Shown here: piece after piece, positions 12,072-26,339 of the stretch
How the letters are laid out: each line of letters begins with the position of its first letter
Position numbering within the stretch: the stretch's first letter is position 1
DNA from: Cyanoderma ruficeps
Lineage: Eukaryota > Chordata > Aves > Passeriformes > Timaliidae
Direction: 5' to 3'
Assembly (NCBI GenBank): GCA_008694505.1
Contig: VZDJ01000056.1
Span: 6,513,205 to 6,577,204 of the forward strand
DNA length: 64,000 nt
The notes under the pieces: generated by a model
Databases searched by the model: none
Seen by the model: the letters and a program-made list of their open reading frames with translations, nothing else
Told to the model about the DNA's origin: nothing
Made by a program: the position numbers and the translations under genes

Positions 12072-14800
12072 CCCAGCATCAGCCCACAACACCTCTTCCC
12101 TACTTTTCTGGCTTCACCACTGCCTACCTTCTGAAGTACATGAGGATGTGCCTCCTGGGACACACTGACAGCTCCCAAAATCCACAGCATCCCTCTCCCT
12201 GGGGTGCCTTTCCCTGGGACAGAGGAGCTCAGAGTAAAAGCTCAGTTAAGCAGCGCTGTCACAGGGAGATGAGAATGTGGAAGGTGTTGAGCCTCGTAAC
12301 ACCTCTGCAAAACAGAATTTGAGGCCTTGAAGACCACAGTTTCTTCGTGGGCTTAGAACCAGTCCCATCAGAAAAGAGGAAGGAGATCATGGGGCAAGAA
12401 GTCTGGGAAGGAACTTCAGCTGAGCACTTTTGGACTGTAGCATTCCCTTGTCCCAGGAATCAGCTCCACCTCAACTCTCTCCATGCATGTTAGTCCAAAA
12501 TGTCCTAAAAGCTTTCCAAAGGCTGTATGGACTTTCCCAGGAAATTCTCAGGACACTTTGCCAGCCTTTCCACCAGGATCCCTGTGGCACCCAGTGTGAC
12601 ACTGCTCAGTTCCCAGTGTGCTCTCCTTCCCTGTGCACTGTGTCCAGGGAGGATGAGCCTAGCACCCCCAGCCCTCCTGCCTGGAGCCCCCAAACCACCC
12701 CCAGACCCAGCTCACAGGGCGGGGATGTCACGTTTGCCTTTGCTCTGTTTTGCCAGAGGGTGGGAAGGAAACTGCAGCCAGACACACAGTCTCCCTCCAC
12801 CCTTTGATCTTCAGCCAACAGAGTGTGTCAGATTGTCACCCAAACCTAGAAGGACAAGAGTATTACTCAGAGAAAAGCTTTATGGCAATTGCTTGATGCT
12901 TCACCAATTCAGCAGCTGAATCTCAACAAAAATACACATCTGCCTTCTATTCTGAGACAGCTGCCATCCTTCGGCATCCTTTGCTGCAGTGGCAGGACAG
13001 CACTCAAAGTCTATTTTAGCCTTTAAGGAAATAGAGCTCAGAATAACACTTCAAAGCTCCATGACTGGTTAAAGCAGTGTTAATACCTGGCCAGTCAGTG
13101 TCTGATCTCTGCATCACGGAGAGGTGCAATTGCCATTGTCACCCCCTGCCTAAACCTCTCCTGCTTTGCTGTTTGGAACTGCAGGCAGTTCCCAGCAGCC
13201 CCCCACTGCCTGTGGACAGTCTAGCACTGCATGTGTTAGCAATGGGCTGCCATGGCCCATTCTCAGAATATGAGCTCACTGCAGAAAACGAATCTCCCTC
13301 CCTTTTTTATTCCTTGGCAAGGCAGGAGGCTGTTCCTGCAGCTGTGCTGGAGCACCGGCCGCTACCTCAGGGGCTGGCTTCGAGCTCAGGGACCTTTGGA
13401 CAGAGGTGGAAAGGGCAGAGGGCCTCAAGAGCCGGTGCTGAGGAGACACTGTAGTAATTCCTTCATTTAGGAAACGTCAGAACAAATTGCCAAAAACACA
13501 GGCCTAGCAGGGACAGCCTCGCTCTGCCTTGGACAGCAGGCACAGCATCCAACATCTGCAGTGTGTGACAGCTGCCCTGAGCTCCCTGCACAGCGTAATC
13601 CCACATGCACAGCTCCTGGTGCAAGCAGAGAGTTCTGCAACAGATGTGTTACGAATTGATAAGGTGTCAAATAGTTCTGACGCTGTCTCTGAAGATATAT
13701 CAAGACTTACATTTACGCTTCAACCCATTTTTGTAACTGCAAATCTCTAGCCAGCTGACACTCCATGCAGCAGCTGGGGGTCTGAGAAAGCTGCTGCACA
13801 CCTTGCTCCACACACACCCAGCTTAGATTAGCCACAGTGAATACCAATGGTTATGGTCATTTGCCTTGATGCACCTTCATCCTGCCATGGCCACCTCTCC
13901 AGTTTGCAGAGCTTTGGTTGGGCTTTGGTTGCATGAGAAATGTTCAAAGTGATCCCCTTTTGCTCTCCATGTGATTGTTTCATCTGTGACTCCAGTTTAC
14001 CTGCATCTGCACTAGGGCAAATATTTTCCAGGCTCAGCAGTGCAACTGTGAAGTGCAAATTCATATCAGTTTTCCTTTTCTTTAAATTTCTTTCAGCATT
14101 CCAAAGAAAAGAATGGATGATTTCACCACCATATTTGTTTAAAGAAAATTAATTAATCTCGTGGCAGGACTGTGAATCTCAGATGAGCCAGCATCTCATT
14201 TAAATGACAGGCACAGCTTTTCTTACCTGGCTATCCAGCAGAGCGATGGCAGCCACTGCATGGTGACATTCATGCAGCTTGTGCCGAGGCTCTGGACAAG
14301 GCAGCAGTCACCTGGAGCTGCACCAGAGCTGGATTCTCACCACCAATGCCTTCCAGCACTGGTTATGAATGCTGATGATGACAGCAAAGTGGGAGCCGAG
14401 GCTCAGCTCTCATAATCATGCAGCTCAGAGCAGCTTGAATGCCTACAGAAAAAAACACACTTTACAAAATCAGACACATTCATACTGGTGTCACTTTGTA
14501 AAGGATAAGCAGATACAGAGCACTTTCAGAGCAGAAGAACAGGGGCTCATTAGGTGTCAGAACAGCTTCCCGGCATCTGCCTGATTTGCACAAGCTCTGG
14601 AACAGCATTTTTTTTGAATCCCTGTGTTAAAATGCACCAAATGCTGCTCTGCCTTTTTGGCAGCACCAAAAGCACACCGAGCTGCTGTGTCTGAGGCAGG
14701 CTGAGCCTCAGCCAGTGCTCCTCATCCTTGGCTTCCCCCGAGGCTGCCAGACCAACACCTTCTGTCACTCAGGTGGTCGGGGAGATGATCACCTCCCAGA
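12072..14800. other. Intergenic, no gene recognised
   Basis: GC-richer at 12.4-12.9 kb and 13.1-13.5 kb, which explains the several overlapping frames of 120-130 codons. None resembles a known protein. Confidence 0.55.
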
Positions 14801-14982
14801 TCCAGAGTGGTTTGGGTTGGGAGGCACCACTGGAAGTCACTGACCCAACCCCTGCTCCAAGCAGGGCTCATTTCAAGGGGGGATGGGTTGCTCAGGGCCT
14901 CCTGCTCAGTATCTGAATATCTCCAGGATCCCAGTCTCTCCTCCCAGCGTTTCCTCACATCCATGGTGAAAATGTTTTCCCA
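14801..14982 (-). mobile_element. CR1 LINE 3' fragment
   Basis: The plus strand reads GTGGTTTGGGTTGGGAGGCACC ... CCAACCCCTGCTCCAAGCAGGG ... GGTTGCTCAGGGCC ... GAATATCTCCAGGATC ... ATGGTGAAAATGTTTTCC in order. This is the complement of the 3' untranslated end of avian CR1 retrotransposons. The element is therefore on the minus strand, 5'-truncated and well diverged. CR1 inserts without target duplications of fixed length, so the borders are approximate. Confidence 0.85.
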
Positions 14983-17430
14983 TCTGTCTGCTTGCAATTT
15001 CTTCAGCTGCTACTCATGCCTATTGTCTTTCTGGATACACTCTTAACCTCCACAATATATTCTGCTATTGAAGGATGAAATGGTCTATCAGGAAAGCTTT
15101 TTAAATGATAGGAACTAGTCGCATTTTTCAAAAAGGGTGAAATGTAGAACAGTGACAGAGGACTCATAGGATTTTTTTGTTGTTGTTGATTGTCGTCTCC
15201 TGCTCCGTGTGGCAAAGCAGCTCCCAGCAAAGCATTCCACCCTGCAGCAAGAGTGGCACAGAAGAGTCACACACAGAGCACACAGGGAGCCAGCCCACGA
15301 GGCAAGCACTGATTCCTGCTGATGGGGTAACTCAGCATTATTTAACTATTTACCTGCTTCTAAGTGGTCACCTTGAGTCCTTGGTGAGTGCTACTAGAGA
15401 AGGAAAACTGGGGGATCCTTGTCCCATTTAGTCACCCCACTTGTGGGAGTCTCCCAGACTGCCAGGACTGCCTTTTCTGTGGTGAAGCCTTGCCAGGGTT
15501 CAGCCAGGATTCGTCTCACCTCAGACTCAGCCCCAACTATCTGATCATCCCACGGGAAGAGGAGTCACCCCTATGCAAAACGCCTCCAAAATTTAAACAG
15601 CTCCTAAAGAAAAGGAGGTGTTGTGGTACCATTCTGGAGAAATCTCCTCACCTGTGGAATGCAGACTGCTTCCCTCAGAAGACAGCCTGGGCAGACAGGA
15701 CTCCTGGCAGCACACCTGCAGCTGCCTGTTTATTCGAGATACAAACTTCCTAGAAATAGGTTAATTACTTTCCTTTAATTATACATACTCTTATTAAATG
15801 CCAATAATAAAAGGGAATGTCTGCCCTAGAGATAAGATTATGCCACCTTCATAATATGGCTTTTTGGGACAGCAGATAAATGTCTCAGTCATTTTAAAAT
15901 ACAAATTTGTCATTCATGAGAGCAATAAATAATGCAAAGAGGATGTGTGGTTACACTGACATTATCACATCATCATTGCACCCTGGGCATGAATATGTGA
16001 CACTATAACCTCAGGCTCTTTGATAAATTATTGCCCATCACCATCCTGTCTAACACAGGGGAACAGATGAGCACTGGAAGGAATTTATGGTTCCAGTTGC
16101 AGCACTTTGGGGCTGTAGTACAATCACTGGAGTTATTGCTGAAGCAGAGAGTGATGCAGGAAACGAAGGGAAAGTCTGCATCCTCCTGGGAGGTAATGTG
16201 TAAAGAAACCTTAACGAGTATACCCTGTGGGGGATTTCCTACCCTGCAAGTACTTAAACTGCTAATTAATTCCTATTAAAACAAGGTCTTTTGTGTACAT
16301 CAAAAAATGGTGCCTGAGGCTTTGAGCCTGCAGTGGGATCTCCCAGGACTTTGCACCAGCTGAGCTTGGCAGCCTTGGCTAAGAGGATGAAGCACTGAAG
16401 AATCCTTCAGTGGCCTCCATTTTGGGCTTGGAGCACTGTGCTCATGTTCCTGGCTCAAGATCATTCCCAAGCATGATACAACGACCAGAAAACCAGAGAG
16501 CACTAAAGCAACCAGCCTTCAGGCACAAATAAATTATGTATGACTATGCTCAACCCTTATTTTACATGTGCAGCAATGCATGTTTTGAGATGAGCCACCA
16601 CAGATGCACATAAAACCTTTGCTGTTAAAATCATGTTCCCTTGAAAATGGGGAAAAATTAAGAGATAACCCACGCTCCCAGATCATTCATGAAAAACCAG
16701 AGGCTGACAAAGGAGCCTCAGAGGCCAGAGTGCTCGGGGTAAAACAGGACCATGCTGTGAAAGATCAGGTACCAGTGTCCTGCTGGGGATGCGATGCTTG
16801 TTTTGTGGAGAGGTTCCTCTTCCTATCCCTCCCCTCCTTGTGAGGACATTATTAGTTTCATACCCTCATGGCTGTTTCCATGAATAATTTTTTTTTGTTT
16901 TTTCTCATTTATTGCCCCATAAAAGGCACTGACTGACAATGAGCTTGTCTTTTACAGTCAAGGCTGGCCAGACCCTGAGCTGGACCAGTGGATTTGTTCC
17001 TGCAGGTGTTGGGCAATGTCACATGGCACAAGGACTCCAGCAGGTCCATCACAGGCATGGGAGCTGGGACATCTCACCCCAGCCATGCCAGGGAAGGGGC
17101 CTGGTGAAGGACTGGCATTCCTGCCCTGCTGAACAAGGTAAGAAGCAGCAGCTCTGCTAAACACTGCAGCAAGTGCCATCCATGGCACCCCAGGTGTAGG
17201 CACGCACCCCACACCCCCAACAAGTGTTTCCATGTAGGGAAAAGTTTAAGACTCACCCCTTGCATTTCTTATGAGGTAAAGGACCCAGAAACATCTTTGC
17301 TGTCCTGACAGTGACTGGCTCAGTGCCAAGAGAGAAGCACCTGTTGGACCCTGTCACTGTTCATCAAAGCCTGTTCTTCTTTCTACTGGCAGTTTGCCAA
17401 CAGAACCATCCTCAGTCTTCAGGTAGATAA
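14983..17430. other. Intergenic, no gene; AT-rich block at 15.73-16.04 kb
   Basis: 15731-16040 is AT-rich and CpG-poor (CATTCATGAGAGC, AATAAATAATGC), possibly a conserved non-coding element by texture only. Elsewhere there is nothing that I recognise. Confidence 0.5.
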
Positions 17431-17665
17431 AGGAAAAAGCAGTGGTGCCCCATGCATTTTGGGGGTGTTGTAGCAAATGTATGGGACCTGTCCCTATTCC
17501 GTGCTCAGCTTTGCTCTTTGTGTTTGTATTTTCTTTCCTTATTAAAACCTTTTTGATTTTTCAAGACATATCTGATCATGCCGTCTCCCTAATCGATTTA
17601 AGCCATTTCTCTGCAAGGGCTGGACCCTCAGAGATATTGGGAAACCCAATACCCGTGGCCAAGGT
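17431..17665 (+). mobile_element. Possible LTR/leader fragment
   Basis: The segment TTTCTTTCCTTATTAAAACC followed by TTTTTGATTTTTCAAGACATATC resembles the poly(A)/U5 part of avian retroviral LTRs. A 7-bp stem TATTGGG-AAA-CCCAATA lies just after (about 17637-17653). No ends or target duplication could be defined, so this is only a suggestion. Confidence 0.25.
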
Positions 17666-20600
17666 AGGACAGAAAATCCCAGTGGGCACAGACAGACACA
17701 CAGATGCTGCAAGTCCCAACAAAGCCCCGCGGGGGTCAGGGTGGCTGTTGGGAGACCCTGGGGTAAAACTGGTGTCCCCAAATGCCATGCCCAGCAGTGT
17801 TGCATGATGCTGACCCAGGCAAAAAACGGTGGTTCAGGAGCTTGGTCACCCCTTCCATTGCCCAGCCTCGGGTGGGAGCTGCCCTCACCCCACACAGGTC
17901 TTCACCGATTGGCAAAACGAATGAGCCAACAATTGTTCCCTGTTAATCGCACCCTCATGCGACTCAATCCAACCTAACACTGCCCTCTTGTGCTGCAACA
18001 CATGAGGGGCCTGTGCTGGGAGAGGGCTGGTTCATATTGTAATTAGAGGGAGGGGCAACCTATGAAACCCAGTTCTACCGAGTTGTTCCTAAAGCGGTGC
18101 CAATTTTATCCCAAGAGGCCAGATCATCTCCATCTCCTGTCATTCTAAAAGCGTGGGTGTCCCGCACAGCTTAGGCTACCCATCCACTCACTCCAAGGAG
18201 ATTAAAATGATGGGAAAAGCAATAAAATCGAAGGGAAAATAACAATATTATCGCAACTCAAGGCGTATGATCAATGGAAAAGAAAAAAATAGAAAACTGC
18301 ACAGTTATGAAAGCACTTTGCCTCACTTAGGCTGTGTAAAAATTCTTAAAGCACTGGTTAATGGCAGAAATCAGCATTTAATTAATACTCTGTTAAAGTT
18401 TAGTTCTGTAGAGTCCCATATTTCAAGAATTTAAAAAAAATCCATCATGATTAATGTTTTACCTGGAAAGAGTTACAATCAGCTCAATAGTCATGGGCAA
18501 CAGCAGGACTGGAGCTCTCCTTCCACAGTCTCCAGCTCACTTCAGGGAGGGAACTCTCACGACACACATTTAGTCATTTATTATCACAGGAGGCCTGATG
18601 GGTGGCACAGTGTTTTGGTTATATTCTGCCGGGGATAAAGATCTCAGTAGGACTGCCACACCTTTGAGATCAAGTGCCATCCCTGAAGCCGTCCACTGCT
18701 TCACCCTCCTGAAGGATGGTGGTACCCCAGGCCACCCACTGTCCTTCCTGTCCTCCTGGTCTTTGGGAGCAGAGCTGGAACCAATGGGACAATGTAAATT
18801 TCACTTCCAGGTTCCACCTTCAGAGAGCCTTCTGCTAAACATTCATCTCTGTAAAACTTGCCTATAAACTTTCATCATCTCCAACAGGACAACCCATGGA
18901 GAGAGGCTGCAGAAATGTGAAAGCACAGGGCTGTGCACTGTCTCTCAAGCTACACTGCAGGATCTCTCCCTGTGCTTTTACAGTTGCTTTCAAGTGGCTG
19001 CAAACATCACCTGTGTCTTCTGCAGAAGGGATATAGATCAGGTATGATTTTATTTCAGTGTTTATCAGACTTGCCTTGGACAGAACTTACACCTGACAGA
19101 AGTGGTCACTTAAAAAACTTATTTTCAGACTCCTTGTATGCTGTGCAGTAGCCAGCACTAGAGCAGAAAGACATCAGAAACTCACTGGAGAAGGAATGAT
19201 GCTCACAGAGGAAAAAGAAAACCTGATAATTTTACAAGGAAGAAGGACCTTTTCTGACACAACACTGATTCATTCCTGGCTATTGCTATTTAATGGATTA
19301 CTTACATAAGCAGAAGGGAAAAAAAAAAACAGAGAGAAAATAAAATAGGTGCCAAGATAGAGACAGGGACATCCTGCATCATTTTTCCTAATTGATTTTA
19401 GAGCAGCCTGTCCCTCTCCAGCTGCACACTCAGGCGTGGGCTTGACTGGGTTGTCATGACACAAGCTCTAACGCGCTCACCTGCCATGCAGGGCAAGGCT
19501 GCCCACGTGGACCTGCACAAACATTTTCTTTAGTTGAGACCTTTGTCCCTGGGTCCTTGTAGAAGGAGGATAAACATTCATTCACAAGGGAAAAGGACTG
19601 TAAGAGCACTTCAATCAATGGCTTATGAAATATGTAATCACTGAAGCTTATGCTGGCTGAAACAGGATGAAGATCATTTGCTGCAGTACAAGGCAGTAGG
19701 GGGGAAAAAGAACCTTCTAAATGGGATTTAAAATCCAGCTCTTTGCTCCCCTCTTGCTGTGATAGCAGAGCTGACAGTGGATGATCACACCATCGAGGCA
19801 GGTCATTTTTGCTGTTTGCCCCCAGTTTGTGAGACCTGCTCCCAGTTTTTTTGGCTGGTAGAAAGTGGAGAGCAGTCTTCCCTGCCATCTCCCAAATTAA
19901 ATATTGAAAATGTTTCTGTTAGGGAGAGATGTGGCTGAGGATTTAGGAAGCTCTTCAGGCATTATTAAAATGCACTAAGTGGTTTGCTGGCAATTATCTA
20001 CTATTGTCACACACTCAGGCAGGATCTGGTATGTCAGAAACTCCTGCATGCATTTTTCTAAATAAAACCTAGAGAAGAAAAGATGATACAACTTTTTTGA
20101 CCAGGAGACTTGACATTTCAGAGTTGGCATCTCCTACTAAGTGTAATAAAACTTCCCAGGAAAAGGCCGACAAACTATTTTGTGAAGCTTTTACTGGGCA
20201 GAGTTTAAGGTGTCCTGGTGTGAACTGATTTAAAACTTCTGCATTCTTGTTTCCCTGACAGGAGCAGGAATTTCTTCCAGAGTTACCAGAACCCTTATTA
20301 TACCAGCAAGATTGATTCCTCTGATAAACCAGTTAAAGCAAAACACAGCATTGGATGAGAACAGAGCAGAATGACCTGCCTGCCTGAAATTTAGTCCCAA
20401 CAAAACTGATGACATATTGAAGGGCGGTTGAAGCCCTGACTAATATTGTATTTTCTTTTCCAGTGGAGGATGATTTGATGTCACAAGCTGCACAGTGGGG
20501 GTTTGTGTATCCACAGCTGACAGAAAGGGGTTTTCAACAGTGATACTCTGCAATACTTCCCATTACTTGCTGCTGACTTCAGCCTGTGAGAACTGTAAAA

Positions 20601-21200
20601 AATTTGTTCACAAGAGTAGCATTCATCTGGTCAGGACTGGAGTCTGTAATGTATTTTTCCCGAGGCTACACCTTAAGGCACTCCAGAAATGGTAGGGAGT
20701 GAGGACACCTACTTATTAAGTTTGGTAGGACTTTTTTATTCAAGGAAGTTTTAAAAAAAAAATCTGTCCCAAAACTAATGTGTGCTTCACTGCCTATACC
20801 AAGTGTTTGCATTTTTCTCAAAGGCACTCTTGGCCAGCAGTGGGGACTGCAAGAAAACATTGGGAAGTCAGGAAAAAGGGCAAAAATTGTTATTATTTCC
20901 CAGAATGGATTTACTCTGGAAATGATAAATAGGTTTATAAGCATCCTGGGCTGGAACTTTCTTTTGCAAGGAAGTTGCTTTATATTAAAGAGTATTTCAT
21001 TTAAAAAGGGGTTTATAGTGTGCTTGCAATTGGAGCAGGGGATGGGACTTGCTGAGCCCTGAGGCTGCCTGTGGCCACAAAAGTGGTTCCACCTCCTAAA
21101 ATTGTGAATGTCAGAGGATTTCTCCCAGACAAATCTGCCAGGAACTGGGGCTGTGGCTGGTCTTGGACTGCTGGATGCTACCTGTGCACTGCTCCCTCGA
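17666..21200. other. Intergenic, no gene; AT-rich block at 18.18-18.45 kb
   Basis: No recognisable frame. 18181-18450 has conserved-element texture (AATAAAATCGAAGGG, ATTATCGCAACTC). A short poly-A tract lies at about 19321. Confidence 0.5.
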
Positions 21201-21202
21201 CA

Positions 21203-21591
21203 CTAGGGTGGAAAGCTTTCTTCCTGTGGAAAGAGCCATCGCTGACAGGCAGGTGCTGGGCTGGAAATGGGGAAGAGTTGGGATTAGAGTAAGGGTTAGA
21301 GTTAGGGTTAGGGTTGAGAGAATTAAAGAACCTACAGGTCCAGGGACACTGGGGCTGTAAAAGGAATGCCCAGGCAATCCATTTTTTCCAACACTGCCGC
21401 TCCTACTCCTGCTGAGTCTGGACCATGCATGGTGTTGGGGTTAGGCTTATTTCTAGCTGCACCTGTGGTGGCAGGGGTGGTGTTTAGAGTCTTGTTCATG
21501 GTCGTGGTTGGGTCAGTTGGGAAGGGTAGAGGACAGCTTTCCTTCCTGTGGAAAAGAGCTATCGTTTACTGCCAGGTGCCAGGGCCTAAAA
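21203..21591. repeat. Diverged duplication (322-base offset) around a telomere-like array
   Basis: TTCTTCCTGTGGAAAGAGCC at about 21219 recurs as TTCCTTCCTGTGGAAAAGAG at about 21541. Similarity extends on both sides (GGGTGGAAAGC / GGGTAGAGGACAGC before; ATCG..., GGCAGGTGC / GCCAGGTGCC after). The two copies are about 65-70 bases each and offset by 322 bases. Between them lie the TTAGGG-like units. Confidence 0.7.
21281..21316 (+). repeat. Short interstitial telomere-like repeat
   Basis: Six consecutive hexamers read GGATTA, GAGTAA, GGGTTA, GAGTTA, GGGTTA, GGGTTG, so two are exact vertebrate telomere units and the rest are one or two changes away. The array is too short to act as a telomere. 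It may mark an old end-joining insertion or be part of the surrounding duplicated unit. Confidence 0.75.
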
Positions 21592-24500
21592 CGGACCCTT
21601 GGTGCAGTAGTCTAACTTCTCATACTATCACAGTTTTTATGTTCACTTGTTGGGAAAGAAGCCCAGATGAATCACCTGTCTGCAGACATCCTCCAGCTTT
21701 ATCTTCTCAGGTCTCAGACCTGCTGTCAGAACTGGATTTGTTTTGTGCTCGGGGGTCTGGAAAGGTTTTCCTTATCAAATGTGCTGACAGAGAGTGTGAG
21801 TTTGGGACCCTTTGGTTTTGCAGGAACTGGAGAAGCTGAGATGAGGCTGCAGCTCCTGTGGGGATCAGCCCTCACTGCAGGGTGGTGTCCATCCACGTCA
21901 CTTTGGAGACCACAGCATCCAATGTGGATCATGGATCAGCCCAGAGAGAACACATCACTTCTTTCCTTTGGCAAATAAAAATAAACAGCCAAGCCAGACA
22001 AGTAATATGGTACAAAGATTTTTTTCTAAATTGAATTGTTCTCTGAAAAAGAAGAAGGGGAAAATAAAAATAGAAAAGAGATCTCTTCCTATGTTCAGCC
22101 TTCAGAAGCATTGTGAGGAATAGCTAGCAAGAGAAATCCATCTGTAAAGCCTTGATGGCCAAGAAGAAGGATTTTCACACATGCCAACTTCATCGTGGAC
22201 ACATTTATAGGAATTTAAAGTGTTACTATGTGGCAACAAAAATAGCTTTTTGTTGACAGACCTTTTTTAATGTGTTAAAGGGTCATTAATCATTTCCTAG
22301 TCATTTCCAACAGTCAGATGTACTTACCTCACATCTTCATTTACTTGTAACATTCATACCAGCTCCTCAGCTATCTTCATTTTCTTGGGCACAGCTGTTT
22401 TGCCCGTTAAGGAAAAAAAAGTGATATTAAAAAGAAATGGAAAGAGAAAGTGGAAGTACGATAAAGATGAACACAAAGACTTCAAGGCTCTCAGTAAATA
22501 CAGCCCTCTATTACATGTGTGCAGTCAATAAGGTCACTTGCGTAGTAACTCATAACAAAGAACAGTTGACAATGTGTTATTTTTCTGCTGGAAAATATAA
22601 TGTGAGGCAGAGCATGCTAATGACTTTTGGAAACAGGCAATGACAAAGATTGATTAATATCAGTTGACAGCCTGTTCCACAGCTCCGAAGCAGGAATAGC
22701 AATGATTGATTTGCCAAAATGTGGGGCACAGGCTTTAGATACTAGAAAGGCTACATCTGAACTCAATCTGGTTTCAGAAACACAATTTAAGGGCCAAATG
22801 TATATCAGTAATTAAAAGCTTACAGGAAAAGGCAGAAGTGTCGCAGCATTTTCAAAAGGCACAAATTTCAACCAATTTTTTTCAGTGTCTAATTACCTTT
22901 ACAGACATGAACCTGTAGACTGTTGAGTTCAGGACCAGAAACCCACATAAAATACAGAAACAAAAAATAGCAGGGGGGAGGAGAGAAACCAGCATAGTAG
23001 TGTAATTGCTTTCTGAAAAACAGAGAGAGGCATCATTGACATCCTAAAGCAGGAGGTTTTGATGACAAAACCCTCACCTAATGTGAACTACTAAAGAGTC
23101 ACTTTCTGTCATGAAGGACAAGGTGAACAAAGAGCCACGGCAGTTTGTAGGGCTGCATGCTCACTACCCAGGGCAACACCAGAGGAATATTGTTCCCCAG
23201 GCCAACGGGGATCCCCTTGGTTTTAGTCAGTGCCATATTTGACAGAACGTGCTCCAGAACTGGAAATAACTGGGGAGGAGAAGTAATCCCACCCTCACTG
23301 GATGTGGAGTCCTGTTCAAAGCTTGATCCATTTCTCCTCACATTGCTGAGTTCAGCTCAAGAGCCCTGATCCTTGAAAAGGCCAGACCAACAAGCAGATA
23401 TCTATTGTGATGCTTTTGTCCATCACAGCATGCAGAGAGAGCAGGAGAGAAGGATGGAACATGACATCCATGACAGATAGGTCTACCAAAGCCTTGATCT
23501 TCATTAGGGGTGTGGGCTTGTACGAAGAGCTGGGTTAGCTGACACCAGGCTGGCTGCTCTGCTTGCTAATTGCAATTAAAACATCACTGCTAATCAAGGC
23601 AGAGCCTCTAAAGCACTTCCATCACCTGTCTCAGCCTGCTGCGGCCACTGCCTGTGCAGTGCAAGGCCCCATCTCTGTGGTATCTCACAACGTTACAAGC
23701 TGAAAGCTGCACAGTGCAGCCCTAATTAGGAAAAGAAGGTGTTCAGATAAACAACAACAAAATTGCAGGTGTTTTCACAGAGCACAGGATCTGTGAAAAA
23801 GTGGGCAAGCATTTGACTAGGGAAGCATGGGGATTTCCTGGGCTTCATTCCAAAATGCATCTTTTAAATAGAAATGGTGTTATGTTATTATGCTATTTTC
23901 ATAGGAAAGCTCATGAAGAATTCAGCAGGCTCCTGAGAAACTGAGGGTGAGCATCCCTTTCCAACCAGGCCTTTCAGGCAGGATATGAGCTTTGGGATTG
24001 GCGACCTTTTGAATTACATTACATTTATCGAGGTGCTTCCAAAAAGAAACAGAAACTTCTCCTATGAGGTCAGTACATTTATAAATCACTAATATCTACA
24101 ACTAAGAGGTTTTTCTTAATTAAAAAAAAAAAAAAAGTGTTCCTGTGTACAATGATAAGCCAACCTCTTAAAACAACCAGCCTGCCTTAACTAGTTAAGT
24201 CTGCAAAGTGACCTCCATCCTGGGAAAATGGTCCCTTGGACAGAGCTGTGTTGATCACGCAGTAAAGAATTGATGTGCCTATTCCTGGGGCCACATTACC
24301 CAGCTGAAGAACACCTTTGCAGCAACAGTTGTTCCAGAGATGAGGATGGGGATTAAACCTCCTTTTGGGCACCTCAAAGTCAGGCATGGAAGGCCTTAGT
24401 AGGTTATCAAAAGGCTTCTTCTGCCACCTGCAGATAAAGGCAGCTGTCCTCAAAGAGGCTTTGTTTTTACCACCCTGGCAATCCCCCTCACTTGTGCTAG

Positions 24501-26320
24501 TGGACATGACATTTATGAGAGGGAGAATTTGAGAAAAGCTGTACGGTGAGTTACAGCTGTGTAAAACTCATGGTAACAAGAAATCCTTTTATAAGGCATA
24601 ATTGCCAAATGTGTTTACCAGCTCCAAACACTCGAAGCAGTCCACGAGGGGCATGATTCACAAAGGATTCTGTGGGGGATGGTTCTTTTCTCCCATCAGG
24701 GCCCTGATCCTGAGCTCTTCTTGACTCCAGTGCGTGCTGTTTGCAGGTGCATGTTGATACAGAGCCTTCCCTTGTGTGCCTCGGCAGCCAGCGCTGCTGT
24801 TCCCCACCTGCACGGGAAAATAAGTGATGACATTTGCTGTCTTCCTTGGGTTTTAATGTCTTTCCACAGTGTCAGAGGCCTCGGTGATGGAACAGGGAGT
24901 GTGATGAACAGATACCAACACAGACGGCACTGATAATGCTTGTACTGCTGACCTGAGTAACCAGTCACGACCCAGACCCTGGGAAGTCCTACCATTTAAG
25001 GGGAAGTTGATGGGTTTGGTGGTTCCACTGCAGTGGCCACTGCATGAAGTCCATATTTTGTAGATAAAAACAAGGAGACCCAACCACTGAAAGCAGCCTC
25101 TTCCTCGTGACTCCAAAGCTCTTTCTAAGCTCCCCTTCACACACATCATTTCCAGGTTCAGTGCCTCTTTCTCTCTTCTGCAATTTCATCCGTACAATAC
25201 TTTGGAAAAGAGCATCTATCCAAGCCTGGGGCTTTCAAACGCCCAAATGAGACTAAATTGGGGTGTCTTTTTAGGTCTTGTTCTTTGTGTGTGTGTGGGG
25301 AGGAGGGATAGGGAGGGGCACAGGGCAGGAGCAGGTGTTCACTGTCTCTTAGAGCTGCCATATGAAAGGTGGTGGTTAAACCCATTAGTCTTGAAAGGAT
25401 TCAGCTCAAATGAGAGTAACAACATACAGTGCATTGATGAAAGAAGAGCCCTGAGTGTAGAAATGTTTAGCACTGAAATCATGCTTTCTAGGGCTTTGTG
25501 AGACGTCCCTCAAGTGAACTTACCCTTAGAAATCAATAGAATTGATTTTGTTTATGCTGGACATTTTTCGTGTGGCTGCATCGTGGTGGTTAATTGACAG
25601 GTCAAAATCTGTACATGGAATTTGGTAGAGAATACCTTAAAAGTTTATATTTAGGGGGCAAACATAAGTGATTATAGATGGTCAGTCTAACATTTAATAC
25701 CAGTTTTTAATATTGGAGTTCACAACGAAATAGCTACAGCACAAAGAATATCTGCACCCCACTTCCATAAAGCTCTTAAAGGCTCAGTTTCCCTGCTCTG
25801 AAAAGAAAAGATGAGAAAATTCAGGGACAACACCACTTATGGGGTTTTTTCTAGATTAGCTACAAGTTTTAAGACTTTAGGAGAACTTTGCTTTTATTCC
25901 CACTTCCCACAGAAAAAGTATTACTAATCTTTGCTTGAAGTGGGGATTAAATCTAAATGTTTATATTTGCCAATAGTGCCTAATCGAAGTCTACAAACAG
26001 AAACAAAAACCAGTGATTTTTTTTTTGTCCAATCAAAAATTGCTAGTTTCTACAAAATATATGGAAATATTTTGTTGGGTAGAAGCCAGTTAAGATCTCA
26101 TACGAGAGTTACACTATAATTTACTTTCATGCAAAACAGGGCATAAAGTTCCTGCTAACAGAGAAATAAGGAATATTATATTTGGAGGGAGTCAAGTTTG
26201 AAGTACATCTGAAATATACAAAAAATTATGTTTGAGCATCCTGTCTGCTTGTAAGACATTAGTGAACTCAGACTCTGGCTTTCAAGAGAGTAGGAAAGAG
26301 CTGACCCCTGACAGCCTCTG
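21592..26320. other. Intergenic, no gene recognised
   Basis: Mostly AT-rich with a poly-A tract at about 24121-24136. No named repeat, RNA gene or convincing frame seen. Confidence 0.55.
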
Positions 26321-26339
26321 GTGATGGAGTCCTGTATGA

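Noticed and set aside
21366..21839. 157-codon frame with a Val/Leu-rich start
   Set aside because: Lies across the duplicated telomere-like unit; no domain, no start context, no homology that I know.
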